Positions 7,658 to 15,768 of a stretch of 64,000 nt of DNA are shown here, piece after piece. Source of the DNA: Prevotella sp. P5-92 (GTDB lineage: Bacteria > Bacteroidota > Bacteroidia > Bacteroidales > Bacteroidaceae). The notes below the pieces were generated by a model, which worked only from the letters and a program-made list of their open reading frames with translations, was not told the origin of the DNA and did no database searches. The stretch spans positions 62,001 to 126,000 of the forward strand of contig NZ_NPJG01000082.1 in the NCBI RefSeq assembly GCF_002251245.1. The letters are read 5' to 3'. Within the stretch, counting starts at the first letter, position 1, and each line of letters opens with the position of its first letter. A program made the position numbers and the translations under genes.

Positions 7658-8260
7658 TTATTCCAATCCGAAGACTATTTTCAGTCCTCCATCGACACCA
7701 GAGAAGCCCATGAAGGCAAGGCTGAGTAGTCCAGCGGTGATCATCGTGATGGCCACGCCCTGCATGCCTTTTGGCAGGTTGGAGAACTCGAGTTGCTCGC
7801 GCAGGCCGGCAAATACCGTGAGCGCAACACCAAAGCCGATGGCTGTGGAGAAGGCATAGACGATGCTCTCCACGAGCGAGAAGTCTTTCTGGATGACAAG
7901 GATTGCCACGCCGAGCACGGCACAGTTGGTGGTGATGAGCGGCAGGAAGATGCCGAGAGCCTGATAGAGTGCGGGCGACACCTTCTTCATGACTATCTCT
8001 ACCATCTGCACGAGGGCGGCGATGACGAGGATGAACGCTATAGTCTGCAGGTACTGCAGTCCGAAGGCGTCGAGGACGGTCTTCTGTATTATATAGGTGA
8101 CGATTGTGGCAAGGGTCATGACGAATGCCACTGCAGCACTCATGCCGAGAGCTGTGCTGACCTTTTTCGACACGCCGAGGAATGGACAGATGCCGAGAAA
8201 CTGTGAGAGGACAATGTTGTTGACGAATATCGCCGAGATAAATATCAGTATGTATTCCAT
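7658..8260 (-). CDS. rnfA: Rnf complex membrane subunit RnfA
   Basis: RnfA (also called RsxA) is an integral inner-membrane subunit of the ferredoxin:NAD+ oxidoreductase, which couples electron flow to ion export. The protein has 200 residues, normal for the family, and about six hydrophobic helices. It begins with the conserved YILIFISAIFVNNIVLSQFL stretch and includes the TNCAVLGVAIL motif. It is homologous to RnfE next door and is the last gene of the operon, 4 bp after rnfE. Each of RnfA and RnfE supplies half of the membrane core with its Cys-containing half-helices. Confidence 0.95.
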   Translation of the reverse strand: MEYILIFISAIFVNNIVLSQFLGICPFLGVSKKVSTALGMSAAVAFVMTLATIVTYIIQKTVLDAFGLQYLQTIAFILVIAALVQMVEIVMKKVSPALYQALGIFLPLITTNCAVLGVAILVIQKDFSLVESIVYAFSTAIGFGVALTVFAGLREQLEFSNLPKGMQGVAITMITAGLLSLAFMGFSGVDGGLKIVFGLE

Positions 8261-8264
8261 AACG

Positions 8265-8849
8265 CTATGCCTTCTTAATGTTGTTGATGATTGCTATGAG
8301 ATAGCCCAAGGAGATGAAAGCTCCCGGAGGCAGGATGAAGAGAAGGATGTTGTAGGTCTCGGGCAACAGGGCGATGCCGAATAGCGAGCCCGCGCCGAGC
8401 AGCTCACGTACCATGCCGAGCAACGTGAGGCCGAGGGTGAAGCCGAGGCCAATGCCGACACCGTCGAAGAGGCTTGCCACAGGACCGTTCTTGCAGGCGA
8501 ATGCCTCTGCACGGCCAAGGATGATGCAGTTGACCACGATGAGAGGTATGAACAGTCCTAGCGACTTGTTTATCTCTGGCAGATAGGCTTTGAGGCACAT
8601 CTGGAGGATGGTGACGAAAGAGGCTATGACCACAACAAAGACAGGTATGCGTACCTTATCGGGCGTGAGATTCTTTATCAGTGATATTACGATGTTGGAG
8701 CAGATGAGCACAAACATCGTGGCAAGGCCCATCGACAAGCCATTGATGGCTGACGTGGTGGTGGCAAGTGTAGGACACATGCCAAGGAGAAGCACAAACG
8801 TTGGGTTCTCCTTTACAATGCCGTTGGTAAGTATCTTAATGTATTGCAT
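8265..8849 (-). CDS. rnfE: Rnf complex membrane subunit RnfE
   Basis: RnfE is the second six-helix core subunit, paralogous to RnfA. The 194 residues include the family motifs [15 protein letters not shown] near the N-terminus and [18 protein letters not shown] near the middle, the latter with the Cys expected in the membrane half-helix. The gene precedes rnfA by 4 bp and follows rnfG after an 83-bp AT-rich gap, larger than other gaps in the operon. Confidence 0.95.
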   Translation of the reverse strand: MQYIKILTNGIVKENPTFVLLLGMCPTLATTTSAINGLSMGLATMFVLICSNIVISLIKNLTPDKVRIPVFVVVIASFVTILQMCLKAYLPEINKSLGLFIPLIVVNCIILGRAEAFACKNGPVASLFDGVGIGLGFTLGLTLLGMVRELLGAGSLFGIALLPETYNILLFILPPGAFISLGYLIAIINNIKKA

Positions 8850-8865
8850 AATATTATTTTGATAT

Positions 8866-8911
8866 TTAAATATTGAAATATTGAAATATAAAAATATGGA
8901 TTATTGAAATA
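8866..8911. repeat. AT-rich short repeats between rnfG and rnfE
   Basis: TATTGAAA occurs in tandem at 8871-8878 and 8879-8886, and ATTGAAATAT recurs near 8902. The segment is almost entirely A and T. It is the only AT-rich spacer in an otherwise tightly packed operon. Confidence 0.6.
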
Positions 8912-8932
8912 TGAGAGGAGACTCTCACCATG

Positions 8933-9586
8933 TCAATCCTCTGGATTTTGGTGATGTTTACCTGCCTGCTGGCTTGCGCCTGAAGAGCCGTCAGTGTCTT
9001 GTCCGCGGTCTTGTCCGGCATACACCTGATATGCCTGGTTGACAGCCTTGAGGAAGGCGCGCGAAGTGATGGTAGAGGCGGTAATGGCTTCAACGTCGCC
9101 ATCGTCGTTCTTCACCTTCAGAGGATTGTCGGCTTTCTTGCCGATGATAGATCCCTTGCCGTCAGCCTGGAACCACTTGTCGGCCTTTGCGCCTAACCCA
9201 GGGGTCTCTGATGCCTGAAGGATAGTGTATCCGAGTACTTTGCCCTCGGCATCGAAACCTACAAGCACCTTCAGATCGCCGCCGAAACCCATGGTGACGC
9301 TCTCTACGGCTGCGCCCAAGAACTTGCCGCTGCCGTCTGCCACCTTGTGGACTACAAACTTTAGTTCCTTGCCGTCGAAAGTCTGTGAGATCTCATCGTC
9401 GGCAGTGACCTTGAGGTCGTCAGCACACATCACCTCTTTGATACCATTGGCAAGTGCCATTTCGTCCTGTAGCTTTATCGGTCCCTCGGTTACATGGTTT
9501 ACCCATGCGAGAAGTCCGCCGGTGATGACTGCCACGCCTACGAGTACAGCCACCATATTCACGAGTGTAGATTCGAGCTTTTTCAT
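8933..9586 (-). CDS. rnfG: Rnf complex FMN-binding subunit RnfG
   Basis: RnfG is anchored by one N-terminal helix (about residues 10-30) and carries a covalently bound FMN on its periplasmic domain. The FMN-attachment region is ITASTITSRAF (about 168-178), where a Thr forms the phosphoester bond. The substrate-side motif ETPGLGAKADKWF (about 127-139) is typical. The C-terminus from about residue 191 is a hydrophilic extension rich in Gln, Ser, Gly and His, beyond the usual end of the domain. The start overlaps the rnfD stop by 4 bp, indicating translational coupling. Confidence 0.94.
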   Translation of the reverse strand: MKKLESTLVNMVAVLVGVAVITGGLLAWVNHVTEGPIKLQDEMALANGIKEVMCADDLKVTADDEISQTFDGKELKFVVHKVADGSGKFLGAAVESVTMGFGGDLKVLVGFDAEGKVLGYTILQASETPGLGAKADKWFQADGKGSIIGKKADNPLKVKNDDGDVEAITASTITSRAFLKAVNQAYQVYAGQDRGQDTDGSSGASQQAGKHHQNPED

Positions 9587-10587
9587 TTCTTTGTTACCTC
9601 CCCGAAACGTTTTGGTTTGATGTAAGTGTTAATTAGAGGTGTAAAGGCGTTCATGATCAGTATGGCAAACGACATTCCCTCTGGATAGGCTCCCCAGTTG
9701 CGGATGATGACCGTCAACAGGCCGATGCCCACACCATAGACGATCTGTCCGCGACCGCACATGGGCGAGGTGACATAGTCAGTGGCCATGAAGATGGCAC
9801 CCAACATCAGACCGCCGCTGAACAGCACGGCAATAGGGTCGGCATAGGCCGGATTAGACAGATGGAGCAAGCCGCTGAGCACAAACACCGTGAGAAGGAC
9901 GCTCACAGGGGTGTGCCAGGTGATGATCTTGCGCCAGAGCATGAAGGCAAGGCCGAGCAGAAGGGCCAAACCACACACCTCGCCAAGCGAACCAGCACCA
10001 GCTTGGCAGCTATCAGGCATGCCGATCATGAGGCTAAGACTGCCGGGAAGCTGTTCAAGGACGCTGGCGTCGCCACTCTTTATCGCCCACTTCATAACCG
10101 AGAGAGGCGTGGCGCCCGTCTCAGCATCGAGATAAGAGGTGAGCTGTCCGGCCTGTGGCCATGAGGTCATCTGGGCTGGGAAGCTGACGAGTAGGAAACA
10201 ACGGCCCACTAGGGCGGGGTTGAACAGGTTACTGCCAAGACCGCCAAACGACATCTTTCCCACGCCGATGGCCACAAGGGCACCGATGATGATGATCCAC
10301 ACGGGGAGGTTTGACGGGAGGTTGAAGCCGAGCAGCAGACCGGTAAGGATGGCTGAACCGTCGCATACCGTGGTGCGCTGACTCTTAAGTATATATTTGG
10401 CTATGGCCCACTCGAAGACGACGCAGGCGAGGACGCTGGTGGCGCACACTATAGCAGAGCCGATGCCGAAGAGCACCAGCGACACGATGAGGGCGGGCAT
10501 CAAGGCAATGATGACGCCATACATGTTGCGCTCTACCGAGTCGGTGCCATGGGCATGGGGCGAAAGTGAAACTATTAGTTTTCCCAT
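9583..10587 (-). CDS. rnfD: Rnf complex membrane subunit RnfD
   Basis: This 334-residue protein has about ten hydrophobic segments and carries the second covalent FMN. The attachment motif is TGATPLS with Thr at residue 160. Other conserved stretches are GGLGSNLFNPALVGRCFLL before it and MATDYVTSPMCGRGQIVYG near residue 260. It forms the ion-translocating membrane part together with RnfA, E and G. It follows rnfC after a 102-bp gap with two small hairpins and overlaps rnfG by 4 bp. Confidence 0.95.
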   Translation of the reverse strand: MGKLIVSLSPHAHGTDSVERNMYGVIIALMPALIVSLVLFGIGSAIVCATSVLACVVFEWAIAKYILKSQRTTVCDGSAILTGLLLGFNLPSNLPVWIIIIGALVAIGVGKMSFGGLGSNLFNPALVGRCFLLVSFPAQMTSWPQAGQLTSYLDAETGATPLSVMKWAIKSGDASVLEQLPGSLSLMIGMPDSCQAGAGSLGEVCGLALLLGLAFMLWRKIITWHTPVSVLLTVFVLSGLLHLSNPAYADPIAVLFSGGLMLGAIFMATDYVTSPMCGRGQIVYGVGIGLLTVIIRNWGAYPEGMSFAILIMNAFTPLINTYIKPKRFGEVTKK

Positions 10588-10622
10588 TTTTTTCTTTTTG
10601 GAGACGTTAATTATTTGCTTTT

Positions 10623-10679
10623 GCTCCGTGGAGCTTAGCTTGGTTATATATAATAAGGTGGCGACGGCATGTCACCACC
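10623..10679 (-). other. Two small hairpins between rnfC and rnfD
   Basis: GCTCC-GT-GGAGC spans 10623-10634, and GGTGGCGAC/GTCACCACC (10657-10665 and 10671-10679, one mismatch) follows. They lie in the 102-bp spacer inside the operon and could set transcript processing or relative expression. No T-run follows. Confidence 0.45.
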
Positions 10680-10689
10680 AGGGTGAACA

Positions 10690-12039
10690 CTATTTGGCGT
10701 TGCGAGCGCGGATGATGCCCATCACCGTCTGCTTGCCGAAACGGATGTTGTCGAGGATGGGGCGATGCGACGGGCAGGTGAACTGACACGAGCCGCACTC
10801 GATACACGAGGTGACGTCTTCCGCCTCTACCCTATCCCACATCTTCTTTGCCGACATGGTGGCGAGGAGATATGGCTCAAGACCCATCGGACACACGTTG
10901 ACACACTTGCCGCAACGGATGCAAGGATCCATGGGCTTGCGGCGTGCCTCGTCGTCGCTGATGATGGTGACGCTGTTAGTGCCCTTACATACAGGTACGT
11001 CGGCAGTGGTCAGTGCCTTACCCATCATTGGGCCGCCAGCAAGCAGCTTGTTGTCGCCCTCGGGCATGCCGCCACAAAGGTCGATAAGGTTGCGCATAGG
11101 TGTTCCCATACGCACAAGGAAGTTACCTGGACTTTGTAGCTTCTTACCCGTGACGGTGGTGTAACGCTCGAAGAGAGGCTTTTGCTTCATCACTGCTTGA
11201 TAGACGGCGAAGGCAGTGCCCACGTTCTGCACGATGGCACCCACGTTGACGGGGATGGCAGGGGGAGCTGGCACCTGACGGCGTATGACGGCATCGACAA
11301 GCTGTTTCTCGCCGCCCTGTGGATAGCGCTGCTTCAGCGGAACCACCTCGATGCGCGGATCGCCTGCCGTCTTCTCTGTGAGAAGGCGTATGGCCTGAGG
11401 CTTATTGGTCTCTATACCTATATATCCTTTCTCCACCTTGGCTGCCTTCATGAGGAGCTCAAGACCCACGATGATCTCGTCGGCATGTTCCATCATCAGA
11501 CGATAGTCGGAGGTGATATACGGTTCGCACTCCACTGCGTTGATGATTACACACTCGGCCTTGGCTCCTGGAGGCGGACAGAGCTTGATGAATGTGGGGA
11601 AGCCGGCACCGCCCATACCGGTGACACCTGCCACCTTGATGCGCTCGACGATCTCCTCGGGAGTGAGCTCGGGATGGTCTTTGAGCAGTTCGAGATTATC
11701 GCTGCGGTCGATGCTCTCTTCCCATTCGTCGCCCTCGACATTGATGATGATTACAGGTTTGCGGTAGCCAGTGGCATCGAAGGCGGTATCCACCTTTGCC
11801 ACAGTGCCGGAAACGGAAGAATATATAGGTGCCGAGACGAAGCCACCGGCCTCGGCTATCAGTGTACCCACTTTCACCTTATCGCCACGCTTGACGACAG
11901 CCTTTGCAGGAGCGCCTATATGCTGCGAGAGGGGGAAGATAGCCTGCTTGGGCAGCGGAGCCACAACGGTGGCCGACTCTGCCGAGAGCTTGTTCTCTTC
12001 CGGATGGATACCTCCTATGCGGAATGTTCTTATTTTCAT
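10690..12039 (-). CDS. rnfC: Rnf complex iron-sulfur/NADH-site subunit RnfC
   Basis: RnfC is the peripheral subunit that exchanges electrons with NAD+. The N-terminal part has an HIGAPAKAVVKRGDKVKVGT biotinyl/lipoyl-like fold. The central NuoF-like Rossmann domain has GVTGMGGAGFPTFIKL (about 155-170) and the VECEPYITSDYRLM segment. Two 4Fe-4S sites lie at the C-terminus: CIRCGKCVNVCP from residue 373 and CIECGSCQFTCP from residue 412. It lacks the long alanine-rich tail seen in enterobacterial RnfC. The gene starts 26 bp after rnfB. Confidence 0.95.
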   Translation of the reverse strand: MKIRTFRIGGIHPEENKLSAESATVVAPLPKQAIFPLSQHIGAPAKAVVKRGDKVKVGTLIAEAGGFVSAPIYSSVSGTVAKVDTAFDATGYRKPVIIINVEGDEWEESIDRSDNLELLKDHPELTPEEIVERIKVAGVTGMGGAGFPTFIKLCPPPGAKAECVIINAVECEPYITSDYRLMMEHADEIIVGLELLMKAAKVEKGYIGIETNKPQAIRLLTEKTAGDPRIEVVPLKQRYPQGGEKQLVDAVIRRQVPAPPAIPVNVGAIVQNVGTAFAVYQAVMKQKPLFERYTTVTGKKLQSPGNFLVRMGTPMRNLIDLCGGMPEGDNKLLAGGPMMGKALTTADVPVCKGTNSVTIISDDEARRKPMDPCIRCGKCVNVCPMGLEPYLLATMSAKKMWDRVEAEDVTSCIECGSCQFTCPSHRPILDNIRFGKQTVMGIIRARNAK

Positions 12040-12065
12040 ACTGTTAGTTGTTTAGTAATAATGTT

Positions 12066-12956
12066 TTAGTTGATGCTTGTCTCTTTCTCGCCTTCGCCCT
12101 CAGATGGAGCGGCTACTGGCTTTGGCTTTGGTGCAGGGAAGTTGACAGCCACGATGGCGTGCTGCGGACATACCTTCTCGCACTTACGGCATACGCGACA
12201 CTTCTCGTGGTCGATATAGGCGAGACTCCCATTCATGGTGATAGCACCGAACGGACACTCCTTCTCACACTTGCCGCAACCTATACAAGCCACAGAGCAG
12301 GCGGCCTTGGCGGCAGGACCCTTGTCTTGGTTGACGCACCTTACATAGACACGACGTCCCTTAGGACCCTTCTTGCGGATCTCGATGACATGGCGCGGGC
12401 AAACCCTTGAACAGGCACCACAGCCGCCACACTTCTCCTCGTCAACCTCTACGATACCCGTCTTGGGATTGACATGAATGGCGTCGAGCGAACATACGGC
12501 AACACAGTCGCCGCAGCCAAGACAGCCGAATCCACATGCCGACTCGCCTGCACCGCAGGCATGCATGGCGGCACACGTGCGCAAGCCTGAATACTCTGCC
12601 ACCTGCGGACGATGCTCGCAAGTGCCGTTACATCTCACTACTGCCACTTTCGCCTCGGTATTGGCAACAGCCATGCCAAGGAGGTCGGCAACTTTTTCCA
12701 TGACCTCATGTCCGCCTACAGGGCAGCTCAGTCCGTCGATGCTTCCAGCGTCGGCACCTTTTACAAGGGCGTCAGCCAGTCCCGAACAGCCTGGAAATCC
12801 ACATCCGCCACAGTTAGCCTGCGGCAAGAGGGCAGCCACCTCAGCGAGGCGCGGGTCTTCCTTCACAGCAAATTTTTTGGAGCACACGTAGAGCACTGCT
12901 GCAGCTACGAGACCTATGGCTCCAAGCACAATAACTGCGATAATGATAAAATCCAT
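12066..12956 (-). CDS. rnfB: Rnf complex ferredoxin-like subunit RnfB
   Basis: RnfB accepts electrons from reduced ferredoxin. One N-terminal helix (about 2-25) anchors it. A four-Cys cluster motif follows (Cys49, 52, 57 and 78, the CGGCGFPGCSG segment). Several further 4Fe-4S ferredoxin motifs lie at about 144-155, 186-197, 224-235 and 263-274 (for example CGGCGACSRVCP and CRVCRKCEKVCP). The tail after about residue 285 is Pro/Lys/Glu-rich. The protein of 296 residues is longer than the short gamma-proteobacterial form and fits the clostridial and Bacteroidetes type. Confidence 0.95.
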   Translation of the reverse strand: MDFIIIAVIVLGAIGLVAAAVLYVCSKKFAVKEDPRLAEVAALLPQANCGGCGFPGCSGLADALVKGADAGSIDGLSCPVGGHEVMEKVADLLGMAVANTEAKVAVVRCNGTCEHRPQVAEYSGLRTCAAMHACGAGESACGFGCLGCGDCVAVCSLDAIHVNPKTGIVEVDEEKCGGCGACSRVCPRHVIEIRKKGPKGRRVYVRCVNQDKGPAAKAACSVACIGCGKCEKECPFGAITMNGSLAYIDHEKCRVCRKCEKVCPQHAIVAVNFPAPKPKPVAAPSEGEGEKETSIN

Positions 12957-12989
12957 TTTCTATTTGTTGTTTTATTAATATTATCGTTT

Positions 12990-13412
12990 TTATTCGTTTG
13001 TCTTCTCTATCTCAAAACTTACGCCACGTGTGACGCGTTCGCCAAGAAAATATATAATAAGGTAGTATGGCACAAGTACTCCAAGTCCGATAAGGGCGGA
13101 GAGAATCTCGTCAGAGGTGATCCAAAGGGCTATGAGCACTGCCGCCACCATGACGAGAAAAGGAAAGACAAAAGCTATCGTCATGGCACGACTCACAGCC
13201 GAGGGCGATGTTGACACCACCACGGTGTCGCCTATGACATAGTCGGCGGATGCTGCCGTACTTACTTCGATAATCTTCTCCTTAGACTCGGCGGCATTAC
13301 AATGACTCGCTACCTTACATGCACTGCATGCCGAGGTCTGCAAGATGCGCACGCAGACCTTACTACGGTCGATGCTAACTACCGTGCCATTATGTTTTAT
13401 TTTGTCATTCAT
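12990..13412 (-). CDS. rseC: RseC/MucC-like protein (SoxR-reducing system family)
   Basis: The 140-residue protein has an N-terminal beta-rich domain with a Cys cluster (SACSACKVASHC, about residues 27-38) and two hydrophobic helices (about 75-95 and 100-120). This is the RseC/RsxC-associated family that heads Bacteroidetes rnf operons. In E. coli, RseC takes part in sigma-E control and SoxR reduction; here its place as first gene of the operon points to a role in Rnf assembly or function. It has a promoter at 13459-13466 and is 33 bp upstream of rnfB. Confidence 0.9.
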   Translation of the reverse strand: MNDKIKHNGTVVSIDRSKVCVRILQTSACSACKVASHCNAAESKEKIIEVSTAASADYVIGDTVVVSTSPSAVSRAMTIAFVFPFLVMVAAVLIALWITSDEILSALIGLGVLVPYYLIIYFLGERVTRGVSFEIEKTNE

Positions 13413-13458
13413 CTATGTAAAAAGACGTCTCATTGACTGAAATATTGTTTTTGCACTG

Positions 13459-13466
13459 CAAAATTA
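13459..13466 (-). promoter_or_regulatory. rseC-rnf operon -7 box
   Basis: The minus strand reads TAATTTTG. Transcription would start near 13452, giving a leader of about 40 nt before rseC. The nearest upstream TTTG is 23 bp away (13490-13493), a little beyond the usual spacing. Confidence 0.55.
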
Positions 13467-13527
13467 CTACTATCTTTCGAACTAACCAACAAAAAACGTC
13501 CTTTTTTGCAAAAAACATTCGTAATCG

Positions 13528-13558
13528 TTTGCAAAGACACTTTTTTTTACTAACTTTG
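13528..13558 (+). promoter_or_regulatory. Promoter of the hypothetical gene at 13586
   Basis: TTTG (13528-13531) and TAACTTTG (13551-13558) are 19 bp apart, a perfect Bacteroidetes promoter. The start site would lie near 13565, about 20 nt before the ATG, which supports that start. Confidence 0.75.
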
Positions 13559-13585
13559 CCGAAGAATTAATAATATGACAAAGCA

Positions 13586-14026
13586 ATGAAAGCTTCAGAA
13601 CAGACAATCAAACAGGTAGAACGTGCCATCTGCAAGGTGGCAGACAAGTTTCCATCAAACGTCGAGGCAACATTACTGACCGACATTCACCTTAGGGCAA
13701 ACCAGGAGACGGGAGAACTTGTCGCGTTTGACGATGATGACAACGAGATAACACGTGCTGTCATCGAACAGTGGATAGGCAATACCGACGAGAAGTTCTA
13801 TGAGAACATCACGTCGGTGATAAGGAAGTGTATAGAACACAAACGGAACATAGTGGAGGAGATGTCGATAATAAAGCCGTTCTCCTTCGTGTTGGAAGAC
13901 GACGAAAAGTCTGATGTGGCTGAGTTGTTTGTCGTTGACGGCGACACGGTGATCTTTGACCCTGAACTCATGGCGGATCTCGATCAGGACCTCAACGACT
14001 TTCTTGACAAACTTCTGAAAGATTGA
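13586..14026 (+). CDS. Conserved hypothetical acidic protein
   Basis: I do not recognise a named family. The 146 residues are acidic with no signal peptide or membrane segment, so it is probably cytoplasmic. It is predicted mostly helical, with a run of Asp at about 50-54 (AFDDDDNE) and an acidic C-terminus (LMADLDQDLNDFLDKLLKD). A strong promoter sits immediately upstream and the coding region has the same base composition as its neighbours, so it is very likely a real monocistronic gene. It is convergent with the methyltransferase gene, 40 bp away. Confidence 0.8.
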   Translation: MKASEQTIKQVERAICKVADKFPSNVEATLLTDIHLRANQETGELVAFDDDDNEITRAVIEQWIGNTDEKFYENITSVIRKCIEHKRNIVEEMSIIKPFSFVLEDDEKSDVAELFVVDGDTVIFDPELMADLDQDLNDFLDKLLKD

Positions 14027-14066
14027 CTACCTCAACGACATTCTCAGAAAAATGTCGATGGACTAA

Positions 14067-14864
14067 CTATCTCCTCAGTTCCCAAAACGTCACAGCTGCA
14101 GCTGCTGCCACATTGAGGGAATCGACGGCGTGCGACATCGGTATGCGCACTACGTAGTCGGAGGAGGAGATTACCTCCCCTGGCAAACCGTCGCCTTCTG
14201 TTCCCATGATGACGGCAAGGCGGTCGATGGTCTTCAGCACAGGATGGTTGAGGGGGATGGAGTCGTCAGACAATGCCATGGCGGCTGTCTTGAATCCTTG
14301 TTTGGCAAGAGACGTTATGGGCGTGTCGAGCCACGTCCACGGCACCAGGAAGACACTGCCCATCGACACGCGTACCGAACGGCGGTTGAAGGGGTCGCAC
14401 GAGTCGGGTGTGAGCAAGACGGCGTCAATGCCGAGTGCTGCTGCCGAACGGAATATGGCTCCAATGTTTGTGGTGTCGCATACAGCATCTATCACCACCA
14501 CACGGTGTGCATCCTTGCATATCTCCTCCACCGTGGGCAACAACGGACGATTCATAGCGCAGAGCACGCCACGGGTGAGTGTATAGCCAGTGAGTTGTGA
14601 AAGGAGCTGTCGGTCGCCGGTATAGACTGTGAGGGAAGGGAAACGGCTGATTATATCACTTGCGTCGCCGTCAATATGCCGTCGCTCGCACAGAAGCGAC
14701 AGAGGCTGGTAGCCAGCGTCGAGTGCCACACGTATCACCTTTGGGCTTTCGGCAATAAACACCCCACCCTCCGCCTCTTTTGACTGGCGCAGTTGTGCCT
14801 CGGTGAGCGAACTGTAAACATCAAGTCCTGGCTCGTTAAGTGATGTCACTTCGATAATATTCAT
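14067..14864 (-). CDS. TrmH/SpoU family RNA 2'-O-methyltransferase
   Basis: This 265-residue SPOUT enzyme methylates a ribose 2'-OH in rRNA or tRNA using AdoMet. The N-terminal 95 residues form the substrate-binding domain (SKEAEGGVFIAESPKVI). The catalytic domain has motif 1 (DTTNIGAIFRSAAALG, with the conserved Asn and Arg), motif 2 (VIMGTEGDGLP) and motif 3 (RIPMSHAVDSLNVAAAAAV), which together form the knotted AdoMet site. The exact nucleotide modified cannot be told from sequence. It lies behind plsC in the same direction, separated by the 9-bp repeat array. Confidence 0.92.
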   Translation of the reverse strand: MNIIEVTSLNEPGLDVYSSLTEAQLRQSKEAEGGVFIAESPKVIRVALDAGYQPLSLLCERRHIDGDASDIISRFPSLTVYTGDRQLLSQLTGYTLTRGVLCAMNRPLLPTVEEICKDAHRVVVIDAVCDTTNIGAIFRSAAALGIDAVLLTPDSCDPFNRRSVRVSMGSVFLVPWTWLDTPITSLAKQGFKTAAMALSDDSIPLNHPVLKTIDRLAVIMGTEGDGLPGEVISSSDYVVRIPMSHAVDSLNVAAAAAVTFWELRR

Positions 14865-14915
14865 AGTGTTTCTTTTCTTCTTTATATCTGAAGTCTTAAC
14901 TCCAGTATTTGCTTT

Positions 14916-15005
14916 TTCCGGAAACTTCGGATTTTCCGGAATCTCCGGATTTTCCGGAATCTACAGATTTTTTGGATAGTCCGGATTTTACTGATCCGGA
15001 TTCTC
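14916..15005. repeat. Second 9-bp-periodic CCGGAA array
   Basis: On the plus strand ten 9-bp units run in register: TTCCGGAAA, CTTCGGATT, TTCCGGAAT, CTCCGGATT, TTCCGGAAT, CTACAGATT and so on. The register runs through the plsC stop codon (14988-14990) into its last codons. Relative to plsC the array begins at the 3' end, as the array at 4015-4131 does for its gene. It is more degenerate than the first. Confidence 0.8.
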
Positions 15006-15746
15006 CACATATCCCTGATATTTCTCTTCCAACGAGCTCATCACTGAGTCGTAAGCTTGGTGCATGGTGGCTTGTATATTACGCTGACCTTTATCTACGG
15101 GATAGATGGGCTGATGGATGGTGAGAGAGAGAGGATGCCACTTGGCGAAATGCCAGTCGCGGGTGCGGGGCATGACGTCAAACGGGCCATTGAGCGTGAT
15201 AGGCACCACGGGCAACTGCAGTTCATCGGCAAGCATAAACGCACCCTTGCGGAACTGTCCCAAGTGGCCGGTGAACGAGCGGGCTCCCTCTGGGAACACG
15301 ACAACGCTTATACCGCTTGAGAGCGTTTTCCGGGCATCGTCATAAGTCTTTTTTATCTTACTTGGTCCGCGCTTGTCAACAAATATCTGGTGCGACTTGC
15401 GACAGGCATAGCCCACGAACGGGATCTTCTTGAGCTGGTACTTCATCATCCACTTGAAATTTCGGCAGAGGAAACCGTAGATGAGGAAGATGTCGAACGC
15501 TCCCTGGTGGTTGGCAACGAAGACATATGAGTGACCTTTTTCGAGGTTTTCACGTCCTTCAACCTTCACTGGAAGGAGAAAGGCACGAGTGATGACCCAT
15601 CCCCAGCAGTGACCAGGGAAATATCCCCAGAAGTGTCCGTTGCCGATGCTACAACCTATTCCGGTGACGATGCCGGTGATGATGGTGGCCACGATAACTA
15701 TCGGGAAGGCCACGAAGAGCTGATAGATATAATAAAGGTATTTCAT
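14988..15746 (-). CDS. plsC: 1-acyl-sn-glycerol-3-phosphate acyltransferase
   Basis: The enzyme adds the second acyl chain to lysophosphatidic acid at the inner membrane, producing phosphatidic acid. It has an N-terminal membrane helix (about 5-30), the catalytic motif NHQGAFD (NHx4D), and the FPEGARS motif for glycerol-phosphate binding. At 252 residues the length is typical. It follows the metallophosphoesterase by 22 bp in the same operon. The last few codons are part of the 9-bp repeat array, so the extreme C-terminus (ENPDQ) has probably been shaped by it. Confidence 0.93.
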   Translation of the reverse strand: MKYLYYIYQLFVAFPIVIVATIITGIVTGIGCSIGNGHFWGYFPGHCWGWVITRAFLLPVKVEGRENLEKGHSYVFVANHQGAFDIFLIYGFLCRNFKWMMKYQLKKIPFVGYACRKSHQIFVDKRGPSKIKKTYDDARKTLSSGISVVVFPEGARSFTGHLGQFRKGAFMLADELQLPVVPITLNGPFDVMPRTRDWHFAKWHPLSLTIHQPIYPVDKGQRNIQATMHQAYDSVMSSLEEKYQGYVENPDQ

Positions 15747-15768
15747 TGTTGTTTGTATTTTTACTGTT

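Noticed and set aside
14909..15124. Plus-strand open frame with Pro-Asp-Phe repeats
   Set aside because: It is the second 9-bp array read as protein and overlaps plsC on the other strand.
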